Shown in pieces: positions 8,825-18,076 of a stretch of 64,000 nt of DNA. The first letter of the stretch is position 1. Each line of letters opens with the position of its first letter. The notes beneath the pieces were generated by a model. The model was not told where the DNA came from, searched no databases, and saw only the letters and a program-made list of their open reading frames with translations. Source of the stretch: Novipirellula sp052161655. GTDB lineage: Bacteria > Planctomycetota > Planctomycetia > Pirellulales > Pirellulaceae. A program made the position numbers and the translations under genes. The stretch is taken from contig NZ_CP197418.1 in assembly GCF_052161655.1 (NCBI RefSeq), forward strand, positions 4,216,001-4,280,000, read 5' to 3'.

Positions 8825-9472
8825 AAAAGACTTAGAAAAGGTGACAGGACTCGTTTTGACCACTGTATAAGGGTGTCAACTGTCAGAAGGGGACAGCACG
8901 CCTTTGACGCATTAAAAAAATGTGTCTGAACTCTTTTATCGGTATCGGGACTAGTTTCTTGGGGCTCCCATGGGGGTGGAGCGTGGATTCGAGGTCGAGG
9001 CGACGTGCGATCGATTCTACTCAAGTTCACTGTCCCAGCGGGGGGCTAGGCGGATCGACCATCAGACTTGATCGAGTTCCTTGTCGTCGAGTGCTTCGTT
9101 GACTCGCCTATGCCAATTCGGCGAGCGCGGGATCGGCCATTGTGACAGTAACCTTGGCAGAGGTTCACTGGTTTGGGACCAGCGATACAGTGACCGCCAA
9201 TCTTCTGTCTTCTCAACCAGTCTTGCTCGTTTCGCATTTCGTTCATCGTAGCGACACAGGAATAGGAAGTGATCACTGTCCAGAACAGGAAAACTCTAGA
9301 AGCGAGCTTGTTACACATGTCCTTCTTCCGCAGTGTGATAGTGGGCGTGGTAACGGATAGTGTGTGTGAGCGTGACCCACCGCAAGAAATCGCTCATCCC
9401 TCCTTGCTCACTGGGTTGCCGCACTAGATGCCAATGATGGGCATCAACTGGTTAGCCGACATTGCCAGTTGA
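8825..9472 (-). pseudogene. Decayed RAYT transposase, copy 2
   Basis: Nearly parallel to 5036-5781 over the C-terminal two thirds (GCGGGGGGCTAGGCGGATCG, CACCGCAAGAAAT and CTCATCCCTCC blocks), with many indels. It is cut by the palindromic element at 9473. A separate N-terminal fragment lies at 10005-10117. Confidence 0.7.
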
Positions 9473-9612
9473 TGTAGGGTGGGGCAAACAAAACCATGTG
9501 TCTGGTGGGGCGGCGTTCGCGATTGAACTTTGAATCAAAATCAGTTGTTGAGTGGAGTTTGTCGGTTTTGCGACGACCCACCAGTCACCTCGCGAACTTG
9601 ACCCACCCTACA
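9473..9612. mobile_element. 140 bp MITE-like palindrome, copy 1
   Basis: Ends TGTAGGGTGGG and CCCACCCTACA. Inner inverted blocks include GTTCGCGA. The second copy, in the opposite orientation, is at 49497-49627. Confidence 0.75.
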
Positions 9613-10004
9613 TTTATTCAGCCCTCGTTAGAATCATAAGAAATACATTGCACTTGCTCCGACGTCCGTAGATGCAGCGTCAAGGGGATTCGGATAAAAC
9701 GGGCGTCACGGGGTTTGTCAAAAATCCGAGGGCAGGGATCTTTAGCAAGATTCACTACGAGAGACTCGCGAATGAATGGTCCGACGTCGGGGGACGTGCG
9801 ATCTATCACTGACGGATTTGTTGGGCGAATCGAAACCCTGATTTCCTGGCTCCCCTCCCCCCTGTGAATTCGGATTGGGTTTGGTTCCGATCGCCAAGCG
9901 TTTCTCTCCGAATTTGTGGGGAGAGGGGAGCCAATGGAGACGTGTTTAGACTCGATCCAGATCAGCGTCCAGATCCTCAAAAAATAAATCGCACATCCCG
10001 GCAT
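9613..10004. other. Gene-free spacer with a dispersed repeat
   Basis: No supported gene. The part at about 9895-10000 (CCGAATTTGTGGGGAGA, GAGCCAATGGAGACGTGTTT) matches 35905-35990 at lower identity, so it is a dispersed repeat of unknown nature. Confidence 0.4.
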
Positions 10005-10117
10005 CATCTGGTAGACCACGATTCGGCAGGAAATGATCTGCAGTCCCTCGGACAAGATTTTTTCGAATGCCTCATCGTCGTCAGCTTTGTGAAAGATGGC
10101 ATGCCTGCATCCGAGAA
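10005..10117 (-). pseudogene. RAYT N-terminal fragment
   Basis: Minus-strand reading gives IFHKADDDEAFEKILSEGLQ, the N-terminal part of the same transposase family, without start or continuation. It abuts the phosphatase stop. Confidence 0.6.
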
Positions 10118-11293
10118 TCAAGCATCCTGCACTCGCTGAATCACGACCAGCGTGATGTCGTCTTGTTGCCGGCCGGTTCCGAGATGGTTGGACACAGAGT
10201 CTTTTATTCGATCACGAATGACGTCCACATCCTCCGACGAGGCCAGCAATTGATGAATCGGTTCGACGCCGAATGCATTGCCTTGGAGATTTTCTGCTTC
10301 AGAAACCCCTGAAGTGAAGACTGCGATACGGTCACCACACTGGAGGTGCAACTTGGTCTCCGCGTAATCCATCCCCTCATCGATCCCAAGCGGCAAACCG
10401 GATTCATCGTCCAGAGACACGTCTTCCTTGGCATCGCCGTCGACTCGGTGGACAAGCGGTGATTGATGCCCGGCATTGATGACAGAAACATCACCGCTGC
10501 GTCGTGACATCACGATGACCAAGAGAGTGGCGAAACCTTCGAAGTTTGATCGACACAGGCGATCGTTCAGAAGTTCTATCGCATTTCCCAGATCTGGCTC
10601 CTGCCCGAGACAGGATCGGATGAGGGCACGAAGAACAATCTTTTTCGTCGCAGCGACAAGCCCATTCCCAATGAAATCGGCAATAATCAAGGTCAGCCTA
10701 TCTTCAGAGAGTGGAATTAAATCCAGCAGGTTGCCCGTCGTTATTCCGCATGGGCTGATCCACTGGCTGAACCGAAACCCTTCGATCTTAGGTTTCTGCT
10801 GAGCAACGCAATGTTCGTCGAGCAGGACAGCCAATTTCGAATGGCTATCGAATCGCGGGTCCATGGCCCCGATCACCACCTCGACGAAGCTTGCGATAGT
10901 GAGTAAGAATTCCAGATCGCTTGCGGTGAACACGTCTTCCTTCGGCGCGGCGTCCACTTGAATCACACCAATGGGTCTCCCGTCTCTATTGAACATCGGG
11001 GCATAGAGCACTGATTGAATGGGTCTCTCGGCGAAAGGGGATCGCATCCCGGGACGATCATCGGGCGGTGTATCCAATGACAACAATGGCGCGCCAGAAT
11101 CCAAGACCTTACGGACCAGATCCAGGCTGATTGAGGGGCGAATCAACTGGTTGCCTTGGGCTCGCACCCTCGCACATTGCTCCGATGGTTCACCGGAATC
11201 ATCAACAAGTGTGACCACCACACGCTCGGCTGTCGGAAAGCAATCCAAGAGTAGCGGTAAGAGCTGATCGGACCATTCCGGTTCTGTTCGCAT
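10118..11293 (-). CDS. GAF-SpoIIE (PP2C-type) serine phosphatase
   Basis: 391 residues. About 20-150 is a GAF-like sensor domain (LYAPMFNRDGRPIGVIQVD). About 170-388 is a SpoIIE/PPM phosphatase with the metal-site region IADFIGNGLVAA, the NAGHQSPL motif, FTSGVSEAEN and a C-terminal QQDDITLVVI. The usual GD of GDVSG is AD here, but the aspartate is kept. Planctomycete relatives normally carry an N-terminal FHA domain, which is absent; the upstream DNA has an open stretch in another frame, so the gene may be 5'-truncated. It would act on an anti-sigma antagonist or similar phosphoserine partner. RAYT remnants lie on both sides. Confidence 0.8.
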   Translation of the reverse strand: MRTEPEWSDQLLPLLLDCFPTAERVVVTLVDDSGEPSEQCARVRAQGNQLIRPSISLDLVRKVLDSGAPLLSLDTPPDDRPGMRSPFAERPIQSVLYAPMFNRDGRPIGVIQVDAAPKEDVFTASDLEFLLTIASFVEVVIGAMDPRFDSHSKLAVLLDEHCVAQQKPKIEGFRFSQWISPCGITTGNLLDLIPLSEDRLTLIIADFIGNGLVAATKKIVLRALIRSCLGQEPDLGNAIELLNDRLCRSNFEGFATLLVIVMSRRSGDVSVINAGHQSPLVHRVDGDAKEDVSLDDESGLPLGIDEGMDYAETKLHLQCGDRIAVFTSGVSEAENLQGNAFGVEPIHQLLASSEDVDVIRDRIKDSVSNHLGTGRQQDDITLVVIQRVQDA

Positions 11294-11419
11294 TGATTCA
11301 CTCCCGAGACAAAGTTAGAAGGCGGCTCCATATCAACCCATTTGTTTGCTGGGAGCACATCGAAGCGATTCGGGGCTGGCGCATACGTTGAGGGATCAAA
11401 TCGCAGGCCGGCTAATCGT

Positions 11420-12050
11420 TTCGGTTGGGTTTAAAAAAAAGGTGTCAACTAAAAAAAGGAACAAAAAAGGTGGCAGGAATTTTTGCTCAGTATCGGGACT
11501 TGTTTCTTAGTTCTTCCGCGGGAGCAGGGCTTGGATTCGAGGTCGAGGCAACGTGCGATCGATTCTACCAAAGTTGACTGTCCTAGGGGGGCTCGGTGAA
11601 TCGACCATAGCACCATTGTCGCATCGCGAACGAAACGTGCGAGTTCAACCGGACCATCGAGCGGATCGGTCAGCGGCTTACAAAGGCCGCGGCTCCACCT
11701 ATGGGAATGGTCTGCGATGTGATGTTTTGAACGCGGACGGTGAGCGTGACTCACCGCAAGAAATTGCTCATCCCTCCGTGCTCACTGGGTTGTACCACCA
11801 GGTGCCAAGGCTTGGTAGTCAATAGGTAGGCCAAGATGCGGCAGGGATAGGTCTGCAGTCCCTTGGACAAGATGTTTTCGAATGCCTCATCGTTGTCAGC
11901 TTTGTTAAAGATGGTCCAGCGGCGAATTGCCTCGATTCAAGGTATGGTAAATCGCCTCTTGCTCGTCCGCACGTTTAGGTCTAAGCATTTCACCAGCCTA
12001 ACGGTCGCCTCAGAGCCGGAAAAGAGTCCTGACCCCGTTTCTTCTTGACC
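11420..12050 (-). pseudogene. Decayed RAYT transposase, copy 3
   Basis: Same landmarks as copies 1 and 2 (CACCGCAAGAAAT, CTCATCCCTCC, CAGTCCCTTGGACAAGATG), plus REP-like ends: GGTGTCAACT near 11436 and AAAGAGTCCTGACCCCG near 12025 in inverted orientation. A large internal deletion or replacement lies around 11610-11740. Confidence 0.65.
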
Positions 12051-12168
12051 CCGTTTCTTCTGCTGAAACTTGCGCATTGCAATAGTTCCTCCATGAGATC
12101 AAGGCCCGCGAAAGCATCGCAGGAAATTCGCTTTGTGTCAGCGTCAGTTTGAGTGGCGAATATGTGCC

Positions 12169-12972
12169 TCAAAGTGGCTGCAGGTTGCTTGTGAGATACG
12201 CCCTCAGTGACTCTGGATCAGGATGCCCAAATCTCATAAATTCCGGCGCGTTCTCACGATAAAATATTGAGCCCAGTCCTGGGAAACAACCGGACATGAT
12301 CACGTAACGAAGATCTTCGTTGAAGTGGGTGACTTCGCCATCATTGAAGAACTCCGCATCCACCATGTCGCACGGGAGCGTGAATCCTTTGTTTTCGTTG
12401 TTCGACGCGCAGCTGCCGAGAGGAAGGAACCGAGCCGATTCATCCGGCGTTTTACAACACCGATTGAGGTAGTCGATGGTGTCAAAGCCGTCCAGCTCAG
12501 TCGACTTCATCTTCTTGTACCACTCGACGTACTGCGCATGATTTTCCAGCCCCCATTTCTGACACCTGCTTAATGGAAGATAGATTGCCTGCGGATTCAT
12601 TCCCAGATTCCGAAGGTCGTGATCGGGATCCCTGCCCTGCGTTTCAGTTTGCGTGAAGTTCACGGAGTGGATATGCGAGTACCAAATCCGCGCCAGCCCA
12701 GGCAGTGGCCCGTAATGCATCTCAACCGCTGAAATCTCCTCAGCAGCTTCTTCCGGAGTCGTGGTGACAAAAGCATCGTCCGGCTCCGCAAACGCGTAGC
12801 TCAGCTCGATAAGTCTCTCATAGATGGTGCGAAGGTTGTCTCTCGCGCGGCGGACGGTCTCCTGCGCGACCTCAACGGCTTCCGGGTCGTCCGCTGGCCG
12901 GCGTTCATCGACGATCAGTCGCCAGACTTGCTCGCAATCACCAGACCTAAATCGATCGAGGAGTGTCATCAA
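12169..12972 (-). CDS. SUKH/SMI1-like hypothetical protein
   Basis: 267 soluble residues, no signal or membrane segment. The N-terminal half is helical; the middle has GPLPGLARIWYSHIHSVNF, typical of a surface in SUKH/SMI1-related proteins, and the C-terminal half (about 185-265) has LPCDMVDAEFFNDG and HFNEDLRYVIMSGCFPG. Such proteins often serve as immunity or adaptor proteins; this is inference. It lies between a RAYT remnant and an R1-type attC and has no clear attC after its stop. Confidence 0.7.
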   Translation of the reverse strand: MMTLLDRFRSGDCEQVWRLIVDERRPADDPEAVEVAQETVRRARDNLRTIYERLIELSYAFAEPDDAFVTTTPEEAAEEISAVEMHYGPLPGLARIWYSHIHSVNFTQTETQGRDPDHDLRNLGMNPQAIYLPLSRCQKWGLENHAQYVEWYKKMKSTELDGFDTIDYLNRCCKTPDESARFLPLGSCASNNENKGFTLPCDMVDAEFFNDGEVTHFNEDLRYVIMSGCFPGLGSIFYRENAPEFMRFGHPDPESLRAYLTSNLQPL

Positions 12973-12985
12973 CTAGTTGCCACAT

Positions 12986-13068
12986 ATCGTTGGGGTTCAG
13001 CGAGTCGGCACGGAAGTCGTTGTGGTGGCCAAATTGCTCAAGCTGCCGAATTCGGCGCCCCCATGGTT
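12986..13068 (-). repeat. attC site of R1 cassette
   Basis: Right core ATGGTTCC; the left core is ATCGTTGG, a variant of AACGTTGG. Stem as in 4755-4838. Confidence 0.75.
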
Positions 13069-13411
13069 CCCCGGTTTGCTGTAGTGGGATATCGCTATTC
13101 ACCACGGTTGAGGGTTGAGGTACACCCAATCATAACGAGCGCAACGACCGCCGGCAAATCCGTTTGTAGCCGCAAAAACAAAGAAGAAATTTGTTGGCAG
13201 AATGATGTGAGGCAAAATGATAAATCAGCGCGCGCCAATTATTCTGCCACCTAATCATTCTGCCATTCGATCAACCACGTAAGCATTTGCGACAGCGATT
13301 TGACGGTTGCCTCAACAGGGAACGCTGGGAAACTAGCGCCGTTTCCATCACGCATGAAGACCGTTTGAATCGCCGACACGATTGCCATCTAGTCATCATC
13401 TCCAGTCGGAG
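13069..13411 (-). repeat. R1 non-coding cassette, copy 2, complete
   Basis: Complete unit from the CGGTTTGCTGTAGTGGGAT block to GACTGGAGATGATGACT (minus-strand start). At 13196-13264 the pairs GGCAGAATGAT/ATTATTCTGCC and GGCAAAATGAT/AATCATTCTGCC interleave rather than nest. No frame is conserved among copies. Confidence 0.75.
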
Positions 13412-13494
13412 AACGGCGGTGATTACGCGGTCGCCGGAGAACGCTCTCCATTGGCAAACTACACGATCAGCGGCTAGGAGTTCATCGCTTTGTT
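13412..13494 (-). repeat. attC site
   Basis: Left core AACGGCGG, right core TTGTTCTG. Arms ATTACGCGGTCGCCGG and CAGCGGCTAGGAG pair weakly. Confidence 0.65.
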
Positions 13495-13498
13495 CTGC

Positions 13499-14068
13499 CT
13501 ATTCGTTGACCGGCATGATCGCGCGAAGCTTGCCCCATGGGAGTTGGAGATCGATCGCCCCATTTTGGATGTAAGCGTGATGTTCCAGCACGGTCCACTC
13601 GCCGTAGCCATACGGATGATCGAGCCCGTTCCTCTCTATATAGGGATCGATTGTCTGTGACCACCATATTGCTATGTCATCCGTCTCAGTGGGAAATGTA
13701 AGTACCGATGGCTTTGGTTCAGGAAACATCATTCTCCAGGGCCTGTTTGCAACCTGCAAATAGTAGTCGGCCAATAATCGGTGGCCAAAAGACTCCTGCC
13801 ACAACGGCGCCGCTGCATTTATGCAATCCCTATCGATCCGTAACCCTGGCGGAAGGCTGTGTGTCGAACGCCATTGAGTCATCCAACTCGGATCAAACGG
13901 AGCGTGAACGCGTACGGCACGGTATCCTGCATCCATCGATGCATAGTGGTGTTTTGCGGCAAGTCGCTTCGCATCACGTCGCATTGTCCAAAAACCCAAT
14001 CCAATCGCAATCATCGCTATTGCGATCAACATCGTGCGAAGTCGAAATGTTGGCTTGACGAAATGCAT
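13499..14068 (-). CDS. FRLRTML-motif membrane-anchored protein
   Basis: 189 residues. TFRLRTMLIAIAMIAIGLGFW at about 7-27 is the shared planctomycete leader and single membrane anchor. The rest is soluble, tryptophan-rich and without recognised motifs. The start ATG at 14068 is 29 bp from the short attC at 14097, and the TAA lies beside the core of the next site. Function unknown. Confidence 0.75.
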   Translation of the reverse strand: MHFVKPTFRLRTMLIAIAMIAIGLGFWTMRRDAKRLAAKHHYASMDAGYRAVRVHAPFDPSWMTQWRSTHSLPPGLRIDRDCINAAAPLWQESFGHRLLADYYLQVANRPWRMMFPEPKPSVLTFPTETDDIAIWWSQTIDPYIERNGLDHPYGYGEWTVLEHHAYIQNGAIDLQLPWGKLRAIMPVNE

Positions 14069-14096
14069 GCGTATCCTTGATGGCAGAACGACGGTC

Positions 14097-14155
14097 GCTC
14101 CGGGCCACTAGAACGGTGTCTCTCGGATGTTAGGATACGCTTTGTGTTCACGGTT
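14097..14155 (-). repeat. Short attC-like site
   Basis: Left core AACGACGG, right core GGTTTGCC, only 59 bp. Outer arms pair (AACGACGG/GTTCACGGTT); the loop is reduced. Confidence 0.5.
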
Positions 14156-15012
14156 TGCCACAGATTTTTTCTTGAGGCGTCACAATCTTTGATCCCTGTC
14201 CGATTGCGCATAGTCCGATGGATCACCGAGCGTTCTCAGAACCGCCTTTTTCATTGATACAAGACGCCGCCGACGCATCCGGCTCCCCGTCGTCACCTCT
14301 CACCTCAGATCAGTTCGCATTCTTCAATCGCGATCAAGTCCACACCACGAGCACTCGGATTCGCGGAAATTCGCGTGATTCGTGGCGAATAATGCACCCA
14401 AACGGTTGCCCGCGAATCACGCCAATCATCGCGAATGAGTGCCGCAGGACAGATCTTGCAAAGGTACCAATGCATCGCGACCAACAACTCGAATTAGTCG
14501 CGGTAGCGGCGGCAGCATGTAACCCGACGCGTAAGTTTTGAAGTTGCACTATTGTCGTTTTTTCCAGCAAATCATAACCCGAAGCGTCAGCGAGGGACCG
14601 CGTCAAGATCGAGATTCCCTCGCTGACGCTTCGGGTTGTGAAATACTCGCAACGTCAAAACACGTAAGCGTGAGGTTTCGGGCACGTCGACACCACCGTA
14701 GCCGTGATAGCGGCGACAGCGATCGACGCACTGTCCAACCGACGACGCGAATTGACGACCACGAGCCCAATAAAACGCTACGTTCTCTGATGACCAATTA
14801 CAGGCAAAAACATGTTGGCAAAAATAGGAAGGCAGAGAAAAAGGGGGGCACTGGCTGCTCCGTATTTCCAATCTTCCTGTCTTGTGTCCACTCTTCCCCA
14901 ACATGTGCGATCACAACGTATCAGCCTGAACCGGGCCCCCGGCAATCACTCCCAACTCCTCACTCCCGCTTGTCTTCAAGACCTTGCCAGTCCGCACGTT
15001 CACGGCATGGTT
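14156..15012 (-). repeat. R4 non-coding repeat cassette, copy 1
   Basis: The part from about 14740 (GACCACGAGCCCAATAAAACG, GGCAAAAACATGTTGGCAAA, AAGGCAGAGAAAAAGG) matches 55390-55724. It ends in an attC-like right core GGTTCGTC at 15010, with no identifiable left arm. It contains the planctomycete palindrome at 14576-14637. No convincing gene. Confidence 0.6.
14576..14637. repeat. Palindrome AACCCGAAGCGTCAGCGAGGG
   Basis: Arms AACCCGAAGCGTCAGCGAGG and CCTCGCTGACGCTTCGGGTT are perfect inverted repeats around a 20-odd base loop; a widespread kind of planctomycete intergenic repeat. Confidence 0.75.
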
Positions 15013-15038
15013 CGTCGGCTTCTGGTTCTCCTGGTCCG

Positions 15039-15491
15039 CTAGTTATCAAAAGACGACGGTCTTTCAACGGCAATCGGGAATGCCTCCTTGTATCCTAGTG
15101 GTTGAATGAACGGACCATTCCGGATTTGACCGGAGTAAACACCGAATCCGTCATGGTTAAGCCGAAGATCCGAGTGCCAAGTTTTGCCACTTGCCGAATC
15201 AGCCCATGAGAAGTTGACTCTGTATGCATCAGCTTCGGACGAGTAGCGAACGTCTTTCACTGTGGTAGTAATCGGTCCGAGCGTCGTGCTCTTCTCGAAT
15301 TGACGGGCAACTTCCTTGGGAGATAGCGGCTGCTGCGATGTTAGCTCTTGCTTCAACTGCGTGACCTGGCGACTCATGATTATGGTATTCATTGTGAGCG
15401 CGCCGATCGCAATCCAGAGCAACAGCGTACCGATTGAAAATCGAAATCTCCGGGGCACCGGAGTTTGTGAGGTGTTAGTCTCGGCGCTCAT
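15039..15491 (-). CDS. FRFSIGTLLL-motif membrane-anchored protein
   Basis: 150 residues. RFRFSIGTLLLWIAIGALT at about 15-33 is the recurrent leader and anchor, followed by a short coiled-coil-like segment (QVTQLKQEL). The extracytoplasmic part is beta-rich. The TAG stop lies at 15039, just left of a GTTATCA that may be the true core box. Unknown function. Confidence 0.7.
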   Translation of the reverse strand: MSAETNTSQTPVPRRFRFSIGTLLLWIAIGALTMNTIIMSRQVTQLKQELTSQQPLSPKEVARQFEKSTTLGPITTTVKDVRYSSEADAYRVNFSWADSASGKTWHSDLRLNHDGFGVYSGQIRNGPFIQPLGYKEAFPIAVERPSSFDN

Positions 15492-15527
15492 ACGCTAAAT
15501 CCTACGTGTATGCCACGGTTGTAGCAG

Positions 15528-15610
15528 AACGGCGGGGGTCACCGGGGACGGACAAACGATTTTACCATTTCAAGCAAACTCGCAAGCCGGCCTCCGGTGC
15601 AGAACTTGGT
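15528..15610 (-). repeat. attC site with lost right core
   Basis: Left core GAACGGCG; the right core reads TTGGTGCT instead of TGGTTxxx. Arms CACCGGGGACGG and GCCGGCCTCCGGTG pair. The preceding gene reads into it. Confidence 0.6.
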
Positions 15611-16174
15611 GCTCCGCTCTTCAGATCTTGCGGCACGATGCTGATCAATGAACGCGCGAGTCTGTCTCTGTTCAGCGAGGATTTCGTTAATTCTTTTATC
15701 ATAGCCTTCTGAATCGAATACTTCCAGGTAGCCCAACGTGCGACGCACATAAGGCAACAACTCAGAGAACTCGGATCCGCGTTCTTGAATGTAATTTCCC
15801 ACGGAGGACTGAATGTCATTACTCAGTTTGAATAGTCGGCGTTCAAGTTCGTTCACTTCCTCGTGCGGGATGGATTCATGGCTGATTAGGTACCGTTCAA
15901 TCTCTTTCGCCAAATCAGGGAATCCTAGTTCGGTAAGTTGTTGAGGGTACCTTTCCCGACAATCAAGTCCAAGCAGCCCGTGAATTCCACCTCCTCCGAG
16001 AAACCCAGTGGTGGTGTGAACGTTGTGTACGAGGATGAATTCTCGCGGGATGCCTTCCGAGGGAGATGTTAGAGTTTCGTAACTGTATCGATCGTCAAAT
16101 GCGACGGAAAAGCAATCCGCAAGTCGAGACGGACCGAGGGTTGCTGCAATTGTGTCAAAACTTGGAAAAGACAT
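15539..16174 (-). CDS. Hypothetical soluble protein
   Basis: 211 residues, no signal or membrane segment. The N-terminus has a glycine-rich FLGGGGIHGLLG stretch; about 100-190 is helical and charged. The last roughly 24 residues are translated attC DNA, because the core box that usually supplies the stop codon is mutated. No family recognised. Confidence 0.65.
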   Translation of the reverse strand: MSFPSFDTIAATLGPSRLADCFSVAFDDRYSYETLTSPSEGIPREFILVHNVHTTTGFLGGGGIHGLLGLDCRERYPQQLTELGFPDLAKEIERYLISHESIPHEEVNELERRLFKLSNDIQSSVGNYIQERGSEFSELLPYVRRTLGYLEVFDSEGYDKRINEILAEQRQTRAFIDQHRAARSEERSTKFCTGGRLASLLEMVKSFVRPR

Positions 16175-16193
16175 TTGGAGATCGTTGTCGACG

Positions 16194-16277
16194 AACGTTG
16201 GGGTTCAGCGAGTCGGCACGGAAGTCGTTGTGGTGGCCAAATTGCTCAAGCTGCCGAATTCGGCGCGCCCCATGGTT
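16194..16277 (-). repeat. attC site of R1 cassette
   Basis: Left core AACGTTGG, right core ATGGTTCC; nearly identical to 4755-4838. Confidence 0.85.
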
Positions 16278-16612
16278 CCCCGGTTTGCTGTAGTGGGATG
16301 TCGCTATTCACGACGGTTGACGTTGATCCAATCATACCGAGCGCATCGACCGCCGGCAAATCCGTTTGTAGCCGCAAAAACAAAGAAGAATTTGTTGGCA
16401 GAATGATGTGAGGCAAAAGGAAATATCAGCGCGCGCCAATTATTCTGCCACCTAATTATTCTGCCATTCGATCAACCACGTACGCATTTGCGACAGCGAT
16501 TTGACGCTTGCCTTAACACGGAACGCTGGAAAACTAGCGCCGGTTTCATCACGCATGAAGGCTGTTTGAATCACCGACACGATTGGCATCAAGCCATCAT
16601 CGCCAGTCGGAT
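16278..16612 (-). repeat. R1 non-coding cassette, copy 3, complete
   Basis: Same order of blocks as 13069-13411; the inner tandem GGCAGAATGAT / GGCAAAAGGA pair has diverged. The right end is GCCAGTCGGATAACG. Confidence 0.75.
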
Positions 16613-16695
16613 AACGGGACCGATCACCGGGCCGCGGTGAACGACTTTGATTCCAGAAACCGCTCGGCCCACGGCTCCGCGTGCAACGGATTTTT
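16613..16695 (-). repeat. attC site
   Basis: Left core GGATAACG, right core TTTTATCC, whose TTA is the stop of the next gene. Arms CACCGGGCCGCGG and GGCCCACGGCTCC pair. Confidence 0.7.
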
Positions 16696-17116
16696 ATCCG
16701 CACGCATCGTTGGCCCAGTGAGCCCATGAAGCCAGCTTTAAGTCTTGGGGCTCCGATCGTTTCAATGCCAAGATAGCAGATGCCGCGAGCTCAGAAAGCC
16801 ACCGAGGCGGATCGCCAATATCGGCGTGATCAGCAAGTGCAGCCAGTAAGTCCATCCATCGAAGCAGTGTCTTGTCCGGCAGCTGATCCGTTGCAAAGCT
16901 TCGCAGATTATCGATAATATCGTAGGCAACTGACGGATCAATGTTCTGGAGTTTCCGGAAGTCGTAAAATGTATCCACGGTAAATGTTTCGCAGCAGATA
17001 AATGACTCAATCCATTCACCAGTCCGAGCCTTGAAGTAATCAAGAAGCGTTTCGGCAGAGGGATCGCGCACAAATGCGATCAGCTCGTGATTACCGGCTT
17101 GAAAAACAGTTGGCAT
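16694..17116 (-). CDS. Hypothetical helical protein
   Basis: 140 residues, mostly alpha-helical by composition, rich in Trp and Leu, no membrane segment. The start ATG at 17116 is 14 bp after the core at 17130 and the TAA overlaps the next core box, the tightest cassette geometry seen here. Unknown function; size and style fit a small immunity-like protein, which is only a guess. Confidence 0.7.
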   Translation of the reverse strand: MPTVFQAGNHELIAFVRDPSAETLLDYFKARTGEWIESFICCETFTVDTFYDFRKLQNIDPSVAYDIIDNLRSFATDQLPDKTLLRWMDLLAALADHADIGDPPRWLSELAASAILALKRSEPQDLKLASWAHWANDACG

Positions 17117-17129
17117 TGTTCAGTCGGAT

Positions 17130-17215
17130 AACGACCAAGGTCACCGGGCTGCGGCCAGCGACATGGAATTCAGATTCAGCACCGGACCGCAGCTCTGTGT
17201 GCAGTACGCCTTGTT
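17130..17215 (-). repeat. attC site
   Basis: Left core GGATAACG, right core TTGTTATGCC. Arms CACCGGGCTGCGGCC and GGACCGCAGCTCTGTG pair. Confidence 0.85.
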
Positions 17216-17222
17216 ATGCCGC

Positions 17223-17750
17223 CTATGGGGACCACAACGAGTTGATTGAGAGTGGTTGAATGCTAATCGCGTGGCCGATATTCAACCACGCTTGCTTGAC
17301 TTCAATCTCCTGGGAAGCAGCCGATTTGGCGCTGGCTCTCTGCGCGTCATTCATTTCGGACATCAACGAAGCTGGATTGCGAAGGCGAAACTGTGCGCGG
17401 TGCTTACCCTCCCACCGATCGTAGTCTTTGGGACTAACAGGGTATTCAACAAGTACCCACGACGGTCCTTGCTGTCGGATGACGCGATAAATAGTCAGGT
17501 ATGAGGTCCACGAAACGCGTGCCTGCGACGGCTCCTGGACACCATCATCAGAGTCGAGTGGGGATGGATCATGCCCTGAGGTGTAGTGCGGGGCTCGGCC
17601 CCGAAGGAACTGGACGACGTAACTGTCACCCGACTGCAGGAATTGGTCAGTATTGGCCACTTTCTCAGTTGGAGATTTCCCGTGGGCCAGCATCACTGTA
17701 GTTGCTGCACTCACAAGCAGCAGCAGTGGCACGTAAGTTCGAACTCTCAT
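17223..17750 (-). CDS. Secreted hypothetical protein
   Basis: 175 residues from ATG 17750, chosen because it lies 19 bp after the core box; a longer frame would start inside the attC. Residues about 6-23 form a signal peptide (TYVPLLLLVSAATTVMLAHG). The mature part has an SYLTIYRVI...WVLVEYPV stretch and a helical segment with INPERS-free, polar sequence. No family recognised. TAG stop lies 7 bp from the next core. Confidence 0.65.
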   Translation of the reverse strand: MRVRTYVPLLLLVSAATTVMLAHGKSPTEKVANTDQFLQSGDSYVVQFLRGRAPHYTSGHDPSPLDSDDGVQEPSQARVSWTSYLTIYRVIRQQGPSWVLVEYPVSPKDYDRWEGKHRAQFRLRNPASLMSEMNDAQRASAKSAASQEIEVKQAWLNIGHAISIQPLSINSLWSP

Positions 17751-17768
17751 CCTGATATCCTGTGGCAG

Positions 17769-17849
17769 AACGTTGGTGTTCACTAGGCACGGCGAATTGG
17801 TTGCACATTGCTAAACGCCAGATGCCGTGCTCGAGTGCAACCCTTGGTT
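17769..17849 (-). repeat. attC site
   Basis: Left core GAACGTTG, right core TTGGTTACCC. Arms CACTAGGCACGGCG and GATGCCGTGCTCGAGTG pair. Confidence 0.85.
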
Positions 17850-17887
17850 ACCCGCCGCTTAAATATCCAAGTTGGTATTGGAACATA

Positions 17888-17968
17888 TCAAACGGGCCAA
17901 CCGCATTTAACGCAACGAGCGTCTTCGTCGATTGTAACGTCCGCGCCGCAGGTCGAGCAATAAGCCAT
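17888..17968 (-). CDS. Tiny zinc-ribbon protein, 26 residues
   Basis: ATG 17968 to TGA 17888. The product has CSTC near the start and CVKC near the end (C4, C7, C19, C22), a complete four-cysteine zinc-ribbon knuckle in a 26-residue chain ending CGWPV. A minimal treble-clef or ribbon of this kind is seen as a domain in larger proteins. It lies downstream of 18077-18283 in the same cassette, so a two-gene cassette or a broken membrane/zinc-ribbon gene is possible. Confidence 0.5.
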   Translation of the reverse strand: MAYCSTCGADVTIDEDARCVKCGWPV

Positions 17969-18076
17969 GCTAGCGAGAGTCGTTATCCGCTCCGACCTGG
18001 AGACGTATTGCCGCGTTGGATTTAACGCTTCAGTTGCGTCAGCGCGATCGGTTTTGTGAACGCGAATCCCGAGTTT

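Noticed and set aside
11143..11358. Frame upstream of the phosphatase as an FHA remnant
   Set aside because: Open stretch in another phase with no recognisable FHA residues; too weak to annotate.
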